From Ulvibacterium sp965228935 (GTDB taxonomy: Bacteria; Bacteroidota; Bacteroidia; Flavobacteriales; Flavobacteriaceae), in assembly GCF_965228935.1 (NCBI RefSeq), contig NZ_OZ245846.1, positions 2,480,001 to 2,544,000 of the forward strand: a stretch of 64,000 nt of DNA, written 5' to 3'. The notes beneath the pieces were generated by a model. It did no database searches and was not told where the DNA came from. It was given only the letters and a program-made list of their open reading frames with translations. This document shows positions 42,697-52,441 of this stretch, piece by piece. Each line of letters begins with the position of its first letter. Position 1 is the first letter of the stretch. The position numbers and the translations under genes were made by a program.

Positions 42697-43671
42697 TTAA
42701 TTGCCATTTTCTTTTCCATCAATACTTTTCCAAACCATGGCCACTTTTCCTCTGGTTCGCATTGCTTCAATATATGCTATGGCATCCGGAATTTTATGAA
42801 ATGGGTAGGTCTTGTCAATATGGACCTTAATTTTTCCGTTCTGTATCAGAGTTGCCAATGTCTCCAAGTCTTTGGTATTGGCTTCGGCCGTGAACTGAAC
42901 CAAGGGGAATTTGCTAAAACCTGCTTTTATGAGCAACCACAACATATGTTTCAAAGTGGTAAAACCTACGAGCACCCCTCGTTTTCCCATACGTTTAAAA
43001 TCCTGTAAAAAAAGGTTATCGTTCGTGTCCACAACAAGGTCGTATTTGTCATCATGTTTATGAATACTCTCTTTGTCGTAGGCAATAACCTTATCGGCAT
43101 CCAAACCTTTTACGAAATTGATGTTTCTAGCAGAACAGACAGCGGTTACCTTGGCACCATATGCCTTTGCAATTTGGACGGCGAAATGGCCGACACCTCC
43201 TGAGGAACCGTTGATTAAAACCGATTCTCCCTTTTTAAGTCGTCCATGTTCCACAAGTGCCTGCAGTGCCGTTAATCCGGCAATGGGGACACTTGCCATT
43301 ATAGGAAAATTAGTTTCTTTGGGCATGATGGCACAAACACTTGCCGGTGCAGAAATGTATTCTGCAAAAGAACCTCCCATAAGTGTCTCGCCAAAAACCC
43401 GGTCCCCAACCTTAAAGTGGGCTACGTTGTTTCCCGTTTCTTCCACAATGCCCGCAAAATCACCTCCCAGAATTTTGTCTTTGGGTTTAAACAAACCCGA
43501 GGAGAATCGTGCAAAAAAAGGCTTTCCACGAAGAATATGCCAGTCGGCCGGATTCGCTGAATTTGCCATTACCTTGACCAAAATGTGATTTTCCTTCAGG
43601 GCAGGTTTTTCGACCTCTTCCAGCTGCAGAATTTCCGGCCCCCCGTAGCTGTTTTTGGTAAAGGCCTTCAT
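42697..43671 (-). CDS. NAD(P)-dependent alcohol dehydrogenase / quinone oxidoreductase-like MDR protein
   Basis: Medium-chain reductase of 324 residues without the structural-zinc cysteines. GroES-like start (VEKPALKENHILVKVMANSANPADWHILRG), GGDFAGIVEETG near residue 70, and nucleotide loop GSSGGVGHFAVQIAKAYGA at about 155-173 are diagnostic. The last third ends with the usual GKVAMVW. Likely an enone or quinone reductase. It appears to be a single-gene unit. Confidence 0.92.
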   Translation of the reverse strand: MKAFTKNSYGGPEILQLEEVEKPALKENHILVKVMANSANPADWHILRGKPFFARFSSGLFKPKDKILGGDFAGIVEETGNNVAHFKVGDRVFGETLMGGSFAEYISAPASVCAIMPKETNFPIMASVPIAGLTALQALVEHGRLKKGESVLINGSSGGVGHFAVQIAKAYGAKVTAVCSARNINFVKGLDADKVIAYDKESIHKHDDKYDLVVDTNDNLFLQDFKRMGKRGVLVGFTTLKHMLWLLIKAGFSKFPLVQFTAEANTKDLETLATLIQNGKIKVHIDKTYPFHKIPDAIAYIEAMRTRGKVAMVWKSIDGKENGN

Positions 43672-43880
43672 TGTATTATTCGATTTTCAAAGATTAATTT
43701 CATTTGGTCAATGGACTTTTTTATCAGAACACCAAAGGACAGAGCCAAGTTTTGTCCCAAATTTAAAGACATACGTTCAAGATAGGAAATAGCAGGGTTT
43801 AAAGGAAATTAAATTCCGGTTTTCAAAAGGGTGTGAAGTATTCGCTTGGTTGGCAATTTGTACCCTCCTAATAGCGAAAA

Positions 43881-44813
43881 CTAGTTTAGGTTCAACTTCG
43901 TTTGGGAACTTCCATCCACCTTCATGGTATAAAGTTCCAAATGGCCATTTTTACAGCTACAGAATACAATTTTACTTCCATCCGGAGACCAGCTGGGATA
44001 TACATCCAAATACATATTGGATGTGATTTGGCTCGTTTGGCCCGATTTTAAATCTAAAATGAATATTTCGGAACTGTTAGTGGACTTTTTAGACTTTTCG
44101 GTTTCCTTTGAAAATGAGGCTTTGGATTTTCTGGACGAAAACACGATTCGATCTCCTTTCGGGGACCAGCTAAAGGAAATTTCCTCACGACTATCCGGGG
44201 TAAGATTCCTTTTTTCCGTTCCATCGGAATTCATGAGCCAAATATCCTCCTGACCGGACTCCCCTGAAATAAAGGCTATTTGCTCCCCATTGGGAGACCA
44301 ATGTGGAGAATAATCCAACACATTGTTATACGTAAGCCTGGTATTGTTTGTACCATTTGGGTCCATAACATAAATTTCCCAGTTTCCGTCCGAAGTTGCA
44401 ACATACGTCAATCGATCCATGTCCGGGGACCAATCCGGATCTAAATTTTTGCCCTGTAAATCTGTTAAGGGCACTTCCTTTCGATTGTCCAGATTCATAG
44501 AAAACAAAGCCGAGTATTTTTTGTCCTTTTCGGTGCGAAAGAAAAGAACGCTTTTTCCATCGGGTGAAATTACCGGTACGCGTTCTTGATGTGGTGTGAT
44601 CGTAAGTCTTTCAGCTTTGGATTTCACATAATCAAACCGATAAATTTCCCGATTCCCGGATATGTTACTGTGAAATGCTATCCACTTTCCGTCTTTGGAC
44701 CACTTTGGAGAAAAAAAGGATTTTTGGCCAAGATCACATTCCTGTCCCGATGTCGGTAATCCGGTTACCAAAAAGATGACCAAAAAGATTTGATTGATTT
44801 TGACACTGACCAT
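43881..44813 (-). CDS. Secreted TolB-like PD40 beta-propeller protein
   Basis: Exported protein of 310 residues (signal peptide to about residue 24). Six WD40-like PD40 blades are visible, each with an xSPDGxxIxF core (SPDGKSVLFFR, SPDMDRLTYVA, SPNGEQIAFIS, SPKGDRIVFSS, SPDGSKIVFCS). It has the propeller of TolB but no TolB N-terminal domain. It probably binds peptides or proteins in the periplasm. A paralogue of the same type is encoded at 46636-47514. Confidence 0.88.
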   Translation of the reverse strand: MVSVKINQIFLVIFLVTGLPTSGQECDLGQKSFFSPKWSKDGKWIAFHSNISGNREIYRFDYVKSKAERLTITPHQERVPVISPDGKSVLFFRTEKDKKYSALFSMNLDNRKEVPLTDLQGKNLDPDWSPDMDRLTYVATSDGNWEIYVMDPNGTNNTRLTYNNVLDYSPHWSPNGEQIAFISGESGQEDIWLMNSDGTEKRNLTPDSREEISFSWSPKGDRIVFSSRKSKASFSKETEKSKKSTNSSEIFILDLKSGQTSQITSNMYLDVYPSWSPDGSKIVFCSCKNGHLELYTMKVDGSSQTKLNLN

Positions 44814-44939
44814 GGATTTGGATTTTCGCCAAAGTAATTCTTTTATTGGCTTGAATTCAGTTTGAGATGTTCGAATGGAAGAATGTATACAACAATCTAC
44901 TTATTCGGGTATAGCGTATTGATATGTTGTTATGGAATG

Positions 44940-45647
44940 CTATGTAGTGCCGTACCTTTTTTTGATCTCCATGAATATCCAGACCCCGATAGCTATTCTG
45001 ACCAAAGGTTGTAAATAAGCGTAGACCCATTTGTAGCACCAATTGACCATTTCATTTAGGGATGTTACACCCAGGTAGTATCTGGCGAATGAGGACAAAC
45101 TAAGAATGCCGATAAACAAAAGGGCAATCCCGATCCATTTTCCCAGTCCGTTTTCCCATATCAAAGCTGCCCCATAAAATAGGGAACCAAGGCTAAAACC
45201 ATAAATGACCAAAAAATACTGGCTATCGGAGATACCATTGGCGGCCTTGATCAAGGTTGCAAACATATTCTTTGAAACCTCGTCATCCGCACCGACATAT
45301 CCAGGTCGCCAAATTTGGTTCAGCGCATCGATCAAGAGCGATTGTTGGGCCATTTCCGTATAGGCCCAGATCAATAGAAAAAGCGTCCCGAAAACTATCT
45401 GCAACGGGTATTTTTTGAATAACAAATAGGCCACTCCAAGGCTGGCCAATAGGTTTACCTGTGGGTGGATAAAAAGAATCCAAAGCTTGCTGAGGTAAAG
45501 ACCGTTGGTGTAAAGGGATAATCTGGTTTCAAAATCAGTTGCATCCGGATTGGGAAGAAAGATAAGTAAGGCCGTGGTCAGGGCTCCGAGGAAAGAGCAA
45601 ACGGCCGTCGTTTTTAGGAAGTAATCGTGATTTTTACCGTGTTCCAT
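44940..45647 (-). CDS. Polytopic membrane protein of unknown function
   Basis: Protein of 235 residues with about six hydrophobic segments, starting MEHGKNHDYFLKTTAVCSFLGAL. The frame is open four codons further to a TTG, but the ATG is preferred. Hydrophilic parts include a loop with NQIWRPGYVGADDEVSKN between segments three and four. No family recognised. It sits alone between two PD40 genes. Confidence 0.68.
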   Translation of the reverse strand: MEHGKNHDYFLKTTAVCSFLGALTTALLIFLPNPDATDFETRLSLYTNGLYLSKLWILFIHPQVNLLASLGVAYLLFKKYPLQIVFGTLFLLIWAYTEMAQQSLLIDALNQIWRPGYVGADDEVSKNMFATLIKAANGISDSQYFLVIYGFSLGSLFYGAALIWENGLGKWIGIALLFIGILSLSSFARYYLGVTSLNEMVNWCYKWVYAYLQPLVRIAIGVWIFMEIKKRYGTT

Positions 45648-45746
45648 AATTTCTGCCAACCTTTAAACCAAGTATAACGGTATGTCCAGACATGGTAGTC
45701 AACGATTGGAGGCCATTGAAGTTTTGGCCCCTGTTCACAGTGGTAT

Positions 45747-46484
45747 TTATTTCAATTCTTCCACAATGATATCCGTCCCGAGATATTCATTGGTTCCTTT
45801 TATATACCAGTTTCTAATTCTGGGAATCTTTATTCCATCAATTTCAAATTCACTTTCAAATTTGATGATCTCTTCTTCCCTTCCCGGATCTTCCGGATGA
45901 TTAAACTCGATTGCCAACAAAGTATAGGTCTCCACTTCAATGAGCAATGTCCAATGCTTGCTTATCATTTCATCCTTTAATTCCATGGCGACCCTGTACA
46001 CTTCCATACCTTCATATTCCGCTTTTTGGGCCGGTCTTATCTGCTCCCAAAGGTTATCCGATAGGGACATAGGAAGGCCATACATTAACTTGTAAAATTT
46101 TTTATGACCCCTACTCCTCTCCACGTTTAGCCTGTATTGCTCAATAATGATTTTTGGTAGCTCGGATTCTCCGTTAAGGAATATTTTACTTTCCCCATCT
46201 CCGGTAAGTATTCTTTTAACAACTCCGTCTTCTCGGAACCTTTCCATTTCAAAATAATCATCGGAATTGTTAAGGCTCAATTTGGTATATCTTTGCGGGT
46301 TGTTTACCCTTGGTTCCTGGATGTGTAACTTAATCTCCGATGTTGCCCAAACTTGGTTACTATCGTATTTTTCTTTTACTTGACTTAGTATATAGACACT
46401 GTTTTTGCAATTGGGATTATTGGTTTTCCACCCCAATGTTATCAATATGAATAAAAAAACGGTAACTAATTTCAATGTTTTCAT
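45747..46484 (-). CDS. Exported protein of unknown function, LolA-like
   Basis: Protein of 245 residues with a signal peptide (MKTLKLVTVFLFILITLGW). The body is almost all beta strand, with long amphipathic segments (KIFLNGESELPKIIIEQYRL, MISKHWTLLIEVETYTLLAIEF) and a final IDGIKIPRIRNWYIKG strand pair. This resembles LolA-type or DUF6503-type proteins and the product of the gene at 16096. Function unknown. It lies upstream of the membrane-protein gene at 44940 and downstream of a PD40 gene, all on the minus strand with 100-150 bp gaps. Confidence 0.62.
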   Translation of the reverse strand: MKTLKLVTVFLFILITLGWKTNNPNCKNSVYILSQVKEKYDSNQVWATSEIKLHIQEPRVNNPQRYTKLSLNNSDDYFEMERFREDGVVKRILTGDGESKIFLNGESELPKIIIEQYRLNVERSRGHKKFYKLMYGLPMSLSDNLWEQIRPAQKAEYEGMEVYRVAMELKDEMISKHWTLLIEVETYTLLAIEFNHPEDPGREEEIIKFESEFEIDGIKIPRIRNWYIKGTNEYLGTDIIVEELK

Positions 46485-46635
46485 GGTAATGCTTTTTACA
46501 ATGGCACCAATGGCCTATTCCGAGATAGTACTAAGATAGCTTTTTGTGTCGGATTTAGCGGCTCGGATGTTTTGAAAATTTATCGCAATAGGTTACGAAA
46601 CAACGATTTAACAACTTCAGCGTACCGATGGGAGT

Positions 46636-47514
46636 TTAGTGCTCGATTTTTCTTAGATCCGTACCATCCACGTTGATGGAGAAAATACTTCTTCCGGGAC
46701 CTCTATCCGATTGAAAGATTAGTCTTTTCCCGTTTGGCGACCAATCTGGGAAAAGGTCATTGTCCTTATGGAAAGTCAGTCTATATTCTTTCCTGGTTTC
46801 TAAATCCAGTATATAAATGTCCCAGTTGTCATTTTTTTGGGCAGCATAGGCCAATTGGCTTTGATCGGGGGAGAAAGTTCCCCCGAATTCCCTTATCTCG
46901 TTACGGGTTATTTGTTCTGCCTCCTTATTCCGCAAGTCGATGAGGTAGAACTCCTGTGTATCGGTAAACAATGGGGAGATGAAGAGAATTTGGTTGTCCT
47001 TGGTCCATGTGGGCTCCCATGAATTGGGCCTACCGGTTTCAAATTTCGACTCCGTTTCGGTTTTCAGGTCATACATAAACAATTCCGCATCTCCGTTGCG
47101 CGAAGAATTATACACGATCTTTTTGCCATCAGGGGACCAACTAGGTTCGTGGCCATCAAAAGTGGTAAGCTGTGTCTTGTTTGATCCATTGGACCGTATC
47201 ATGAATAAGTGCCATTGGTCATCCTTACCTCCCGCATAGGCCAAACGACTACCGTCCGGCGACCAACTGACCCCTTTTTTGTAATACCCGTCGCTGGTCA
47301 ATTGTTGTACATCCGTGCCATCTGTGTTCATAACATACAGTTCATTGACCTTAATATCGAGCCCATCACGTGAGACAAAAGCAATTTTTTCCCCATTAGG
47401 CGACCATGCCGGACGGCTATCGAATACTTCGGGAGTTGTTTGAGTATGTACATTGCTGAATCCCAAGAGTACCGGTGCCCATACCAGGATAATCAGTGCA
47501 TAATACTTTGCCAT
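46636..47514 (-). CDS. Secreted TolB-like PD40 beta-propeller protein
   Basis: Exported protein of 292 residues (signal peptide to about residue 25). Six PD40 blades: SPNGEKIAFVS, SPDGSRLAYAG, SPDGKKIVYNS, TKDNQILFIS, SPDQSQLAYAA, SPNGKRLIFQS. Architecture matches the protein at 43881, including length and signal peptide, so the two are probable paralogues from a duplication, although two unrelated genes now lie between them. Confidence 0.88.
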   Translation of the reverse strand: MAKYYALIILVWAPVLLGFSNVHTQTTPEVFDSRPAWSPNGEKIAFVSRDGLDIKVNELYVMNTDGTDVQQLTSDGYYKKGVSWSPDGSRLAYAGGKDDQWHLFMIRSNGSNKTQLTTFDGHEPSWSPDGKKIVYNSSRNGDAELFMYDLKTETESKFETGRPNSWEPTWTKDNQILFISPLFTDTQEFYLIDLRNKEAEQITRNEIREFGGTFSPDQSQLAYAAQKNDNWDIYILDLETRKEYRLTFHKDNDLFPDWSPNGKRLIFQSDRGPGRSIFSINVDGTDLRKIEH

Positions 47515-47612
47515 GGGCAGTGTATTAAAGTTGGAATATTAATTGAACCATATTGAACGGATTTATTGCTTCATCTTATGGGTTCAAGGAATCGATAATA
47601 TTCAAATCCTTG

Positions 47613-48731
47613 TTAATTCTGCGAACCGTTACGTTTTATTTGGGAATCGGAATAGATATCCTGGATTTCTTTACAAATCAAGGCGTATTCATGCTGCCAA
47701 TACCATTCACCCACTTGATGGAATTCAAGAACCTCTCTAAAAAGGCTATTCGCGTCTTTGAATCTACCGGATTTGAAATGCGCTTTACCACGCAAAAACG
47801 TTTTATAATACCCGTTACGGCTATAGGTATGCAATATGGTCAAAGCGCTGTCCGGAAGGCCTTTCTCTATTAAGATTCTTGCCCAAATTCCCCCAAATCC
47901 ATTTTTGTTGCTCTCAAAGTCGGCCTCAAAATTGGTATAGGATTCATTATAAAGGCCCTTTTTAAAAAGGTACATGCTTCTGAAATAAGTATAGTCATCC
48001 TTGATGACACTGATGGTCTTTGGATTGTCGGTCGGATTCAGAAACGCGAGGCCTTCATCAAAGTACCGTGCTGCCGAGTCTGGTAGGTGCGCCGTAAGGT
48101 AAATATTGCCTATTAAGTGATAATCCCAATACGGATGTTCCAATCTTGGGGAAAATGGGGTATATAGTTTTTTGGATATGGGGATCCTTAATCTCATGAA
48201 ATTGATGGCTTGGGCTATGGAGTCCTTTTTAATGGATAAAACCGATGCAATGGAATAGGCTTCTCTTCGGATTTGGTCACGTTTACTTTTTAGCATCGTA
48301 CGGACAAGGGTTTTGGCTTTTTCCTCCTCGCCTATAAAACAATAGATTGATGCCATAGATCCATAGGCACTCAACTTGGCCAGGGAGTCCCTGTGTATAA
48401 TTTGGTTTAAAAGCGCTAAGGACCGGTCATAATTACCCTGGATGGAATTGACCAAGGCTACGGCATAGATGTTTTCAATATCGGTAGAATCTTGCCCATA
48501 GGTATACGTGAACAAGGTATCGGCTGAATGGATATCACCATTATAGTAATAGGAGAAACCTGCGTTCCTGATAGAGCGAATCTTGTCACTTTTAGGTAAA
48601 TCGGTATTGACAAGGCTATCCATAAGTAGATCGACCTTGTTTTTTTGAACCATGGAATCTTTGTTGGACTTGGAACATGTGCCTAGTACCATGGTCTGTA
48701 CTACTAATGCAAGAAGGAAATGAATTTTCAT
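47613..48731 (-). CDS. TPR-like repeat lipoprotein
   Basis: Lipoprotein of 372 residues (lipobox LGTC19). The remainder is alpha-helical with tetratricopeptide-like helix pairs, for example AVALVNSIQGNYDRSLALLNQ and LSAYGSMASIYCFIGEEEKAKTLV, and SYTNFEADFESN near residue 280. Likely a periplasmic or outer-membrane adaptor. No further motif. It is upstream of the PD40 gene on the same strand, with about 100 bp between. Confidence 0.78.
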   Translation of the reverse strand: MKIHFLLALVVQTMVLGTCSKSNKDSMVQKNKVDLLMDSLVNTDLPKSDKIRSIRNAGFSYYYNGDIHSADTLFTYTYGQDSTDIENIYAVALVNSIQGNYDRSLALLNQIIHRDSLAKLSAYGSMASIYCFIGEEEKAKTLVRTMLKSKRDQIRREAYSIASVLSIKKDSIAQAINFMRLRIPISKKLYTPFSPRLEHPYWDYHLIGNIYLTAHLPDSAARYFDEGLAFLNPTDNPKTISVIKDDYTYFRSMYLFKKGLYNESYTNFEADFESNKNGFGGIWARILIEKGLPDSALTILHTYSRNGYYKTFLRGKAHFKSGRFKDANSLFREVLEFHQVGEWYWQHEYALICKEIQDIYSDSQIKRNGSQN

Positions 48732-48901
48732 CTTTAAAATGTGTCCGAAAAGAATGCAGAATATCTAATGACTAAAATATTCTAATCTTGGATCGATGGA
48801 TGGGAAAACCTTTACGGTTGTGTATGGCTAGATCTAAATGGACATATATTCCGAACAACGCAGGAAGTTATACGGAGTCCTTGGTTTTCGTTTTAGGAAA
48901 G

Positions 48902-50209
48902 TCAGAATAGTTTACCCTTTTTAGACCTTAAAAGCCTTTCTGGATAAAAAAGCACTTGAATTAAATTGTATTCCAATTGGCTAAAATTGAACTTTTGTCC
49001 TTCTACCTCAAAAGAAGAGAAGGGATACCACCTCAGATTTGTTCTTAAAATTAACGCTTCACTTGTTTTTCCAGGCACAATATCCCACCCAATGGTGAGA
49101 CCAGGTTCCAAACTCCTAAAGGTCAATTTTTTTTGTATGATATCCCTTTCTTTTTCTTCATAGTTAATGGTATCGTAAGCTAGGTTTGCACCCACATAGG
49201 GCGCAAAACCCGAATAATCTGTTAGAAACTTGTTGACTTCCAAAACAAAGGAGGTTTTGCGTACGGTTTGCTTGGTTTCAAAACCCTCCCTGATAAATCT
49301 GGGGTTTCTAAACGATATGGTCGAAAACATGTTCCAATTGTTGAACTGATAGCCCAAAGCAATATCAAAGTACGATTGTGAAGCTTCCTTATCATTTAGG
49401 TAGGCGAAGTTGTTCCTGTTGTATTTCGCACTTTCCAGGGAAAAGGAAATGGAAGGCCCGATACCGACAAAAACATCCCCAAAGGTCACGGAATCATATC
49501 CAAGACTTGATACGGTAGGATATTCGTTCCATTTTTCATTTAACCGCGGATTACCATTTTGTTTTGAGAAATCGGTGGTGTAAAGAAGCCCAAGATTTAT
49601 ACCATAGTCCGGTGTTTTTATGGTTTCAAAACGTGTCTTGGAAATGGGATAGCTCCATTCGTTGTTCGGCAAGTAATTAACGCTAAGTCTTAAAGCGAAG
49701 TCCTTATAGTTATATACTAGACCTGCATCAAAACCGAGCTCAATATTTTTTTCGAACTGTGGCAGGATATCATTATCAGTAATAATTTGCGTAAATTCCA
49801 GGGCGGACCAGCTGAGACCTACAAAGGGCCTTACTTTTTTTTCTTCAATGGCCCATGGGTAGAAACGGGCTCCCGTAACGGCAAAATGCTTAAAATCGGC
49901 ATCCGTAATATCCGATTTTTGCAGATTTAACTTTCCCAAAGGAAAGGAAACATAGAACTCAGCCTTCCCCCAAAAATGAAAGGCTCCCCAGTACAGTGTG
50001 GAGTGCAGGGATTCGGAATTTTTGAAGCTTACCGTTTGATCGTTATCCAGCCGTTTCCCCGTGAACGAAGGAAAATAGGTTCCGCCCAGTTCAAAATAAC
50101 CTTTGGCAAAATCCAGCCTTTCTTTTTTTACTTTGACCGGGGTATCGGTTTGAGCCATTATACTGATGGCGGATAGCCATAGTAGGGGGATTAAAAGGGA
50201 CTTTATCAT
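48902..50209 (-). CDS. Outer-membrane beta-barrel-like protein
   Basis: Exported protein of 435 residues (signal peptide MIKSLLIPLLWLSAISIMA). The body alternates hydrophobic and polar residues with many aromatic strand ends (TLYWGAFHFWGKAEFYVSF, LGYQFNNWNMFSTISF, SLEPGLTIGWDI) and ends in QLEYNLIQVLFYPERLL, all typical of Bacteroidota outer-membrane barrels. No transport family recognised. The frame is open to 50299, but the ATG at 50209 puts the signal peptide at the N-terminus. Confidence 0.72.
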   Translation of the reverse strand: MIKSLLIPLLWLSAISIMAQTDTPVKVKKERLDFAKGYFELGGTYFPSFTGKRLDNDQTVSFKNSESLHSTLYWGAFHFWGKAEFYVSFPLGKLNLQKSDITDADFKHFAVTGARFYPWAIEEKKVRPFVGLSWSALEFTQIITDNDILPQFEKNIELGFDAGLVYNYKDFALRLSVNYLPNNEWSYPISKTRFETIKTPDYGINLGLLYTTDFSKQNGNPRLNEKWNEYPTVSSLGYDSVTFGDVFVGIGPSISFSLESAKYNRNNFAYLNDKEASQSYFDIALGYQFNNWNMFSTISFRNPRFIREGFETKQTVRKTSFVLEVNKFLTDYSGFAPYVGANLAYDTINYEEKERDIIQKKLTFRSLEPGLTIGWDIVPGKTSEALILRTNLRWYPFSSFEVEGQKFNFSQLEYNLIQVLFYPERLLRSKKGKLF

Positions 50210-50297
50210 TTTTTTGATTGAAGAATCGTTCCCGTAAAGATGACGTATTAAAACCCAGCCGACAATCGGGAAATGGTATGAAATGAAGAAAAGACCC

Positions 50298-50320
50298 AAA
50301 AATCATACAAAAGTATGATT
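50298..50320 (-). terminator. Terminator of the LuxR-type gene
   Basis: On the minus strand AATCATAC pairs with GTATGATT around TTTT and is followed by further T. It begins 17 bp after the regulator's stop; the stem is a perfect 8 bp. Confidence 0.6.
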
Positions 50321-50337
50321 ACTCTATTCCAAATTAA

Positions 50338-51198
50338 TTATTTGATTATCAGAACTGTAAGCTCATATCTATTCTTTACACCGCATTTTCTGTAGATATT
50401 ACTTGTATGCGTTTTTACTGTAGGTAGGGAGATAAATAGTTCTTCCGAAATGTTTTTGTAGGTTTTCCCCTTGAGCAAATGTGTGGCTATTTCCTTTTCC
50501 CGTTCAGTCAAAGAATAATTTTTAAAGTGTTGCTCAATGGGTTCAATCTTGGATTTAAACAGGGCCAGCCGTTCCAAATCATCCAAAAGTTTGTTGGCCG
50601 ATAAAAGAATGAAGATTAGGGGTAAGGTGAACCCAATATTTAAGGAATATCCACTCTCGGAAAGCGCATAATTTGCAAACAGGGAAATGGGTACAAGGAT
50701 TAAAAAGGCAATGGCGAAAATCTGCTCCGCTTTTTCGCGATGTGCGATAATCCGCTTGGGTTTCGTAACTCGGATCAATACCATCGACAGCACAACCGAA
50801 ATCCCCAAAAAGAAGATTACGGGATATTCCAAATACTTTAGAAAGTCAAAAAAATGCCCGACGACTATCAGCGGAAGCAAAATCAACACGATAACATAGA
50901 GCACATTTTTGGAATACTTTGGTATTTTATGTTTTCTTTCCGATAGCACATTTAATGGGGTTGCCATACCCACCAAAACCATCGCAAGCAGGGTAAATAC
51001 GTTGGTCGTTTCAATAGCTTTTGTCCGCTCCAATAAAGGGGATATTGTTAATGAAACTATTAATAATAACAAGGAAATAGCCAGAGCAAGGGTTTCCCAT
51101 TTCTCCAAGTTTCTTTTGTAACAAAGAAAACCAACGAAAATCGTAAGAACTAAAGTCGTATACGCTAATACAAGCAGTATCAGTTCAAATGATCTCAT
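50338..51198 (-). CDS. LuxR-type transcriptional regulator with membrane sensor domain
   Basis: Protein of 286 residues. Residues 1-205 contain about seven hydrophobic segments. A short linker is followed by a LuxR/FixJ helix-turn-helix at about 225-286 (LTEREKEIATHLLKGKTYKNISEELFISLPTVKTHTSNIYRKCGV, here in two parts: the LTEREKEI start and the TVKTHTSNIYRK recognition helix). A DNA-binding domain fused to a 7-helix membrane part implies transcription control from the membrane. The ligand is unknown. Possible target: the barrel-protein gene directly downstream. Confidence 0.88.
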   Translation of the reverse strand: MRSFELILLVLAYTTLVLTIFVGFLCYKRNLEKWETLALAISLLLLIVSLTISPLLERTKAIETTNVFTLLAMVLVGMATPLNVLSERKHKIPKYSKNVLYVIVLILLPLIVVGHFFDFLKYLEYPVIFFLGISVVLSMVLIRVTKPKRIIAHREKAEQIFAIAFLILVPISLFANYALSESGYSLNIGFTLPLIFILLSANKLLDDLERLALFKSKIEPIEQHFKNYSLTEREKEIATHLLKGKTYKNISEELFISLPTVKTHTSNIYRKCGVKNRYELTVLIIK

Positions 51199-51308
51199 TT
51201 TAATTTTTGCGATTTTTTGCCATGTGGCTTTGTATTCTGATTGTCAGCTATTTGTACGCCATTGGAAACCAATGTTTCGTGGTATCTATTAGGTTTCTTT
51301 TACATAAG

Positions 51309-52307
51309 CTAAAACTGTGCAATTGCCATTTCGCGGTTGTACTTTCTTTGATATTCCTTGGGGGACAATCCCGAATATTTTCGGAAAGTGGCCCTGAATG
51401 CCTTTTCATCATTGTATCCAATACCATACATTATCTCCTGGACGGTTTTTGCGGTAGATTCCAATTTCTTTTTTGCAGCCTCGATTTTCACCCGCTGTAT
51501 ATACTCCAACGGTGTATTATGGGTAGCTTTTTTAAATCTCCTCAAAAAACTCCGACCATTCAGATTTATCATTCGCGCAATCTCGTCCACGTTCAATTTG
51601 TTCTGATAGTTGTTTTCAATGTAGAGTTGAGCTTTTTTGATCAGTTCATCCGAATGATCCTTTTGTCCACTAAAAATAATGAATTCACTTTGACTTAACC
51701 TATCGAATTCTATTTCGGAAACCTTTGAGCACCATATAGCGGTTTCCCTACCAAAATATCGCTCTATCAAGTAAAGCGTGAAGTTTAAGATGGAATAGGC
51801 CCCACCACTTGAGTAGATACCATTGTCTTCGCAGATAATCTTTTCAGGAACAAGTTGTACCTCGGGGTATTTACTTCGAAAGAGATTGTGGGCAGTCCAA
51901 TGGGTAGCACAGGACTTCCCATTGACCAAACCTGTTTCGGCCAGGATAAATGCACCCTTACATAAACTTGCAATATCGGAACCGTTTTCAATTCTTTGGA
52001 TTTTGATCCATTTTACAAAATCCATATTATTTCGGATTTCCTTTTCCAAATCCCCGCTTATGGGAGAAATGAGTATTAAATCGGTTTTGGATATCTCATG
52101 GATAGTGGCGGTCGGTTGAATACTAAAAAGGCCCTGATATAGTATCGCCTCCTTTGATAGCCCTACCAGATCGAGTTTGAAAAGACTCTCTTTTTGCTCA
52201 TATAACCGTTTATAATGAGCATTTGCCATATTAAGCAGGTTAAAGGGTGCAATGATGGTATCCACAATACTGTTACCTGATGGAACAATGATGCTAATGT
52301 GTTTCAC
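51309..52307 (-). CDS. GlxA-type regulator: DJ-1/PfpI domain plus AraC helix-turn-helix
   Basis: Regulator of about 332 residues. The N-terminal DJ-1/PfpI domain ends with ASLCKGAFILAETGLVNGKSCATHW, where the Cys at the nucleophile elbow is present. The C-terminal AraC-type domain has FLRRFKKATHNTPLEYIQRVKIEAA in its first motif and IMYGIGYNDEKAFRATFRKYSGLSP in its second. No ATG occurs near the start: the GTG at 52307 (MKHISIIVP) is chosen because it matches the family and lies 11 nt after the predicted transcription start. It is divergent from the ABM monooxygenase gene, which it probably controls. Confidence 0.9.
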   Translation of the reverse strand: MKHISIIVPSGNSIVDTIIAPFNLLNMANAHYKRLYEQKESLFKLDLVGLSKEAILYQGLFSIQPTATIHEISKTDLILISPISGDLEKEIRNNMDFVKWIKIQRIENGSDIASLCKGAFILAETGLVNGKSCATHWTAHNLFRSKYPEVQLVPEKIICEDNGIYSSGGAYSILNFTLYLIERYFGRETAIWCSKVSEIEFDRLSQSEFIIFSGQKDHSDELIKKAQLYIENNYQNKLNVDEIARMINLNGRSFLRRFKKATHNTPLEYIQRVKIEAAKKKLESTAKTVQEIMYGIGYNDEKAFRATFRKYSGLSPKEYQRKYNREMAIAQF

Positions 52308-52324
52308 AATCAACAAATTAACTA

Positions 52325-52355
52325 CAAAGATAATTCATTCAAATGTCGAAAACAA
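52325..52355 (-). promoter_or_regulatory. Promoter of the GlxA-type regulator gene
   Basis: On the minus strand TTG (52353-52355), a 20-bp spacer and TATCTTTG (52325-52332) fit the Bacteroidota -33/-7 consensus. The -7 box is an exact TAnnTTTG match and places the start site just before the GTG start codon. Confidence 0.65.
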
Positions 52356-52403
52356 CCCTTTAAATAGTCGTAAAAGACACATTTTAATACCCAAATTACG
52401 TCA

Positions 52404-52411
52404 TAAATTTG
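52404..52411 (+). promoter_or_regulatory. -7 promoter element of the ABM monooxygenase gene
   Basis: TAAATTTG matches TAnnTTTG, 30 bp before the start codon. There is no good -33 box, which fits activation by the divergently encoded regulator. Confidence 0.55.
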
Positions 52412-52441
52412 AAATGTAATCAATAACGAAAAATAAATAGT

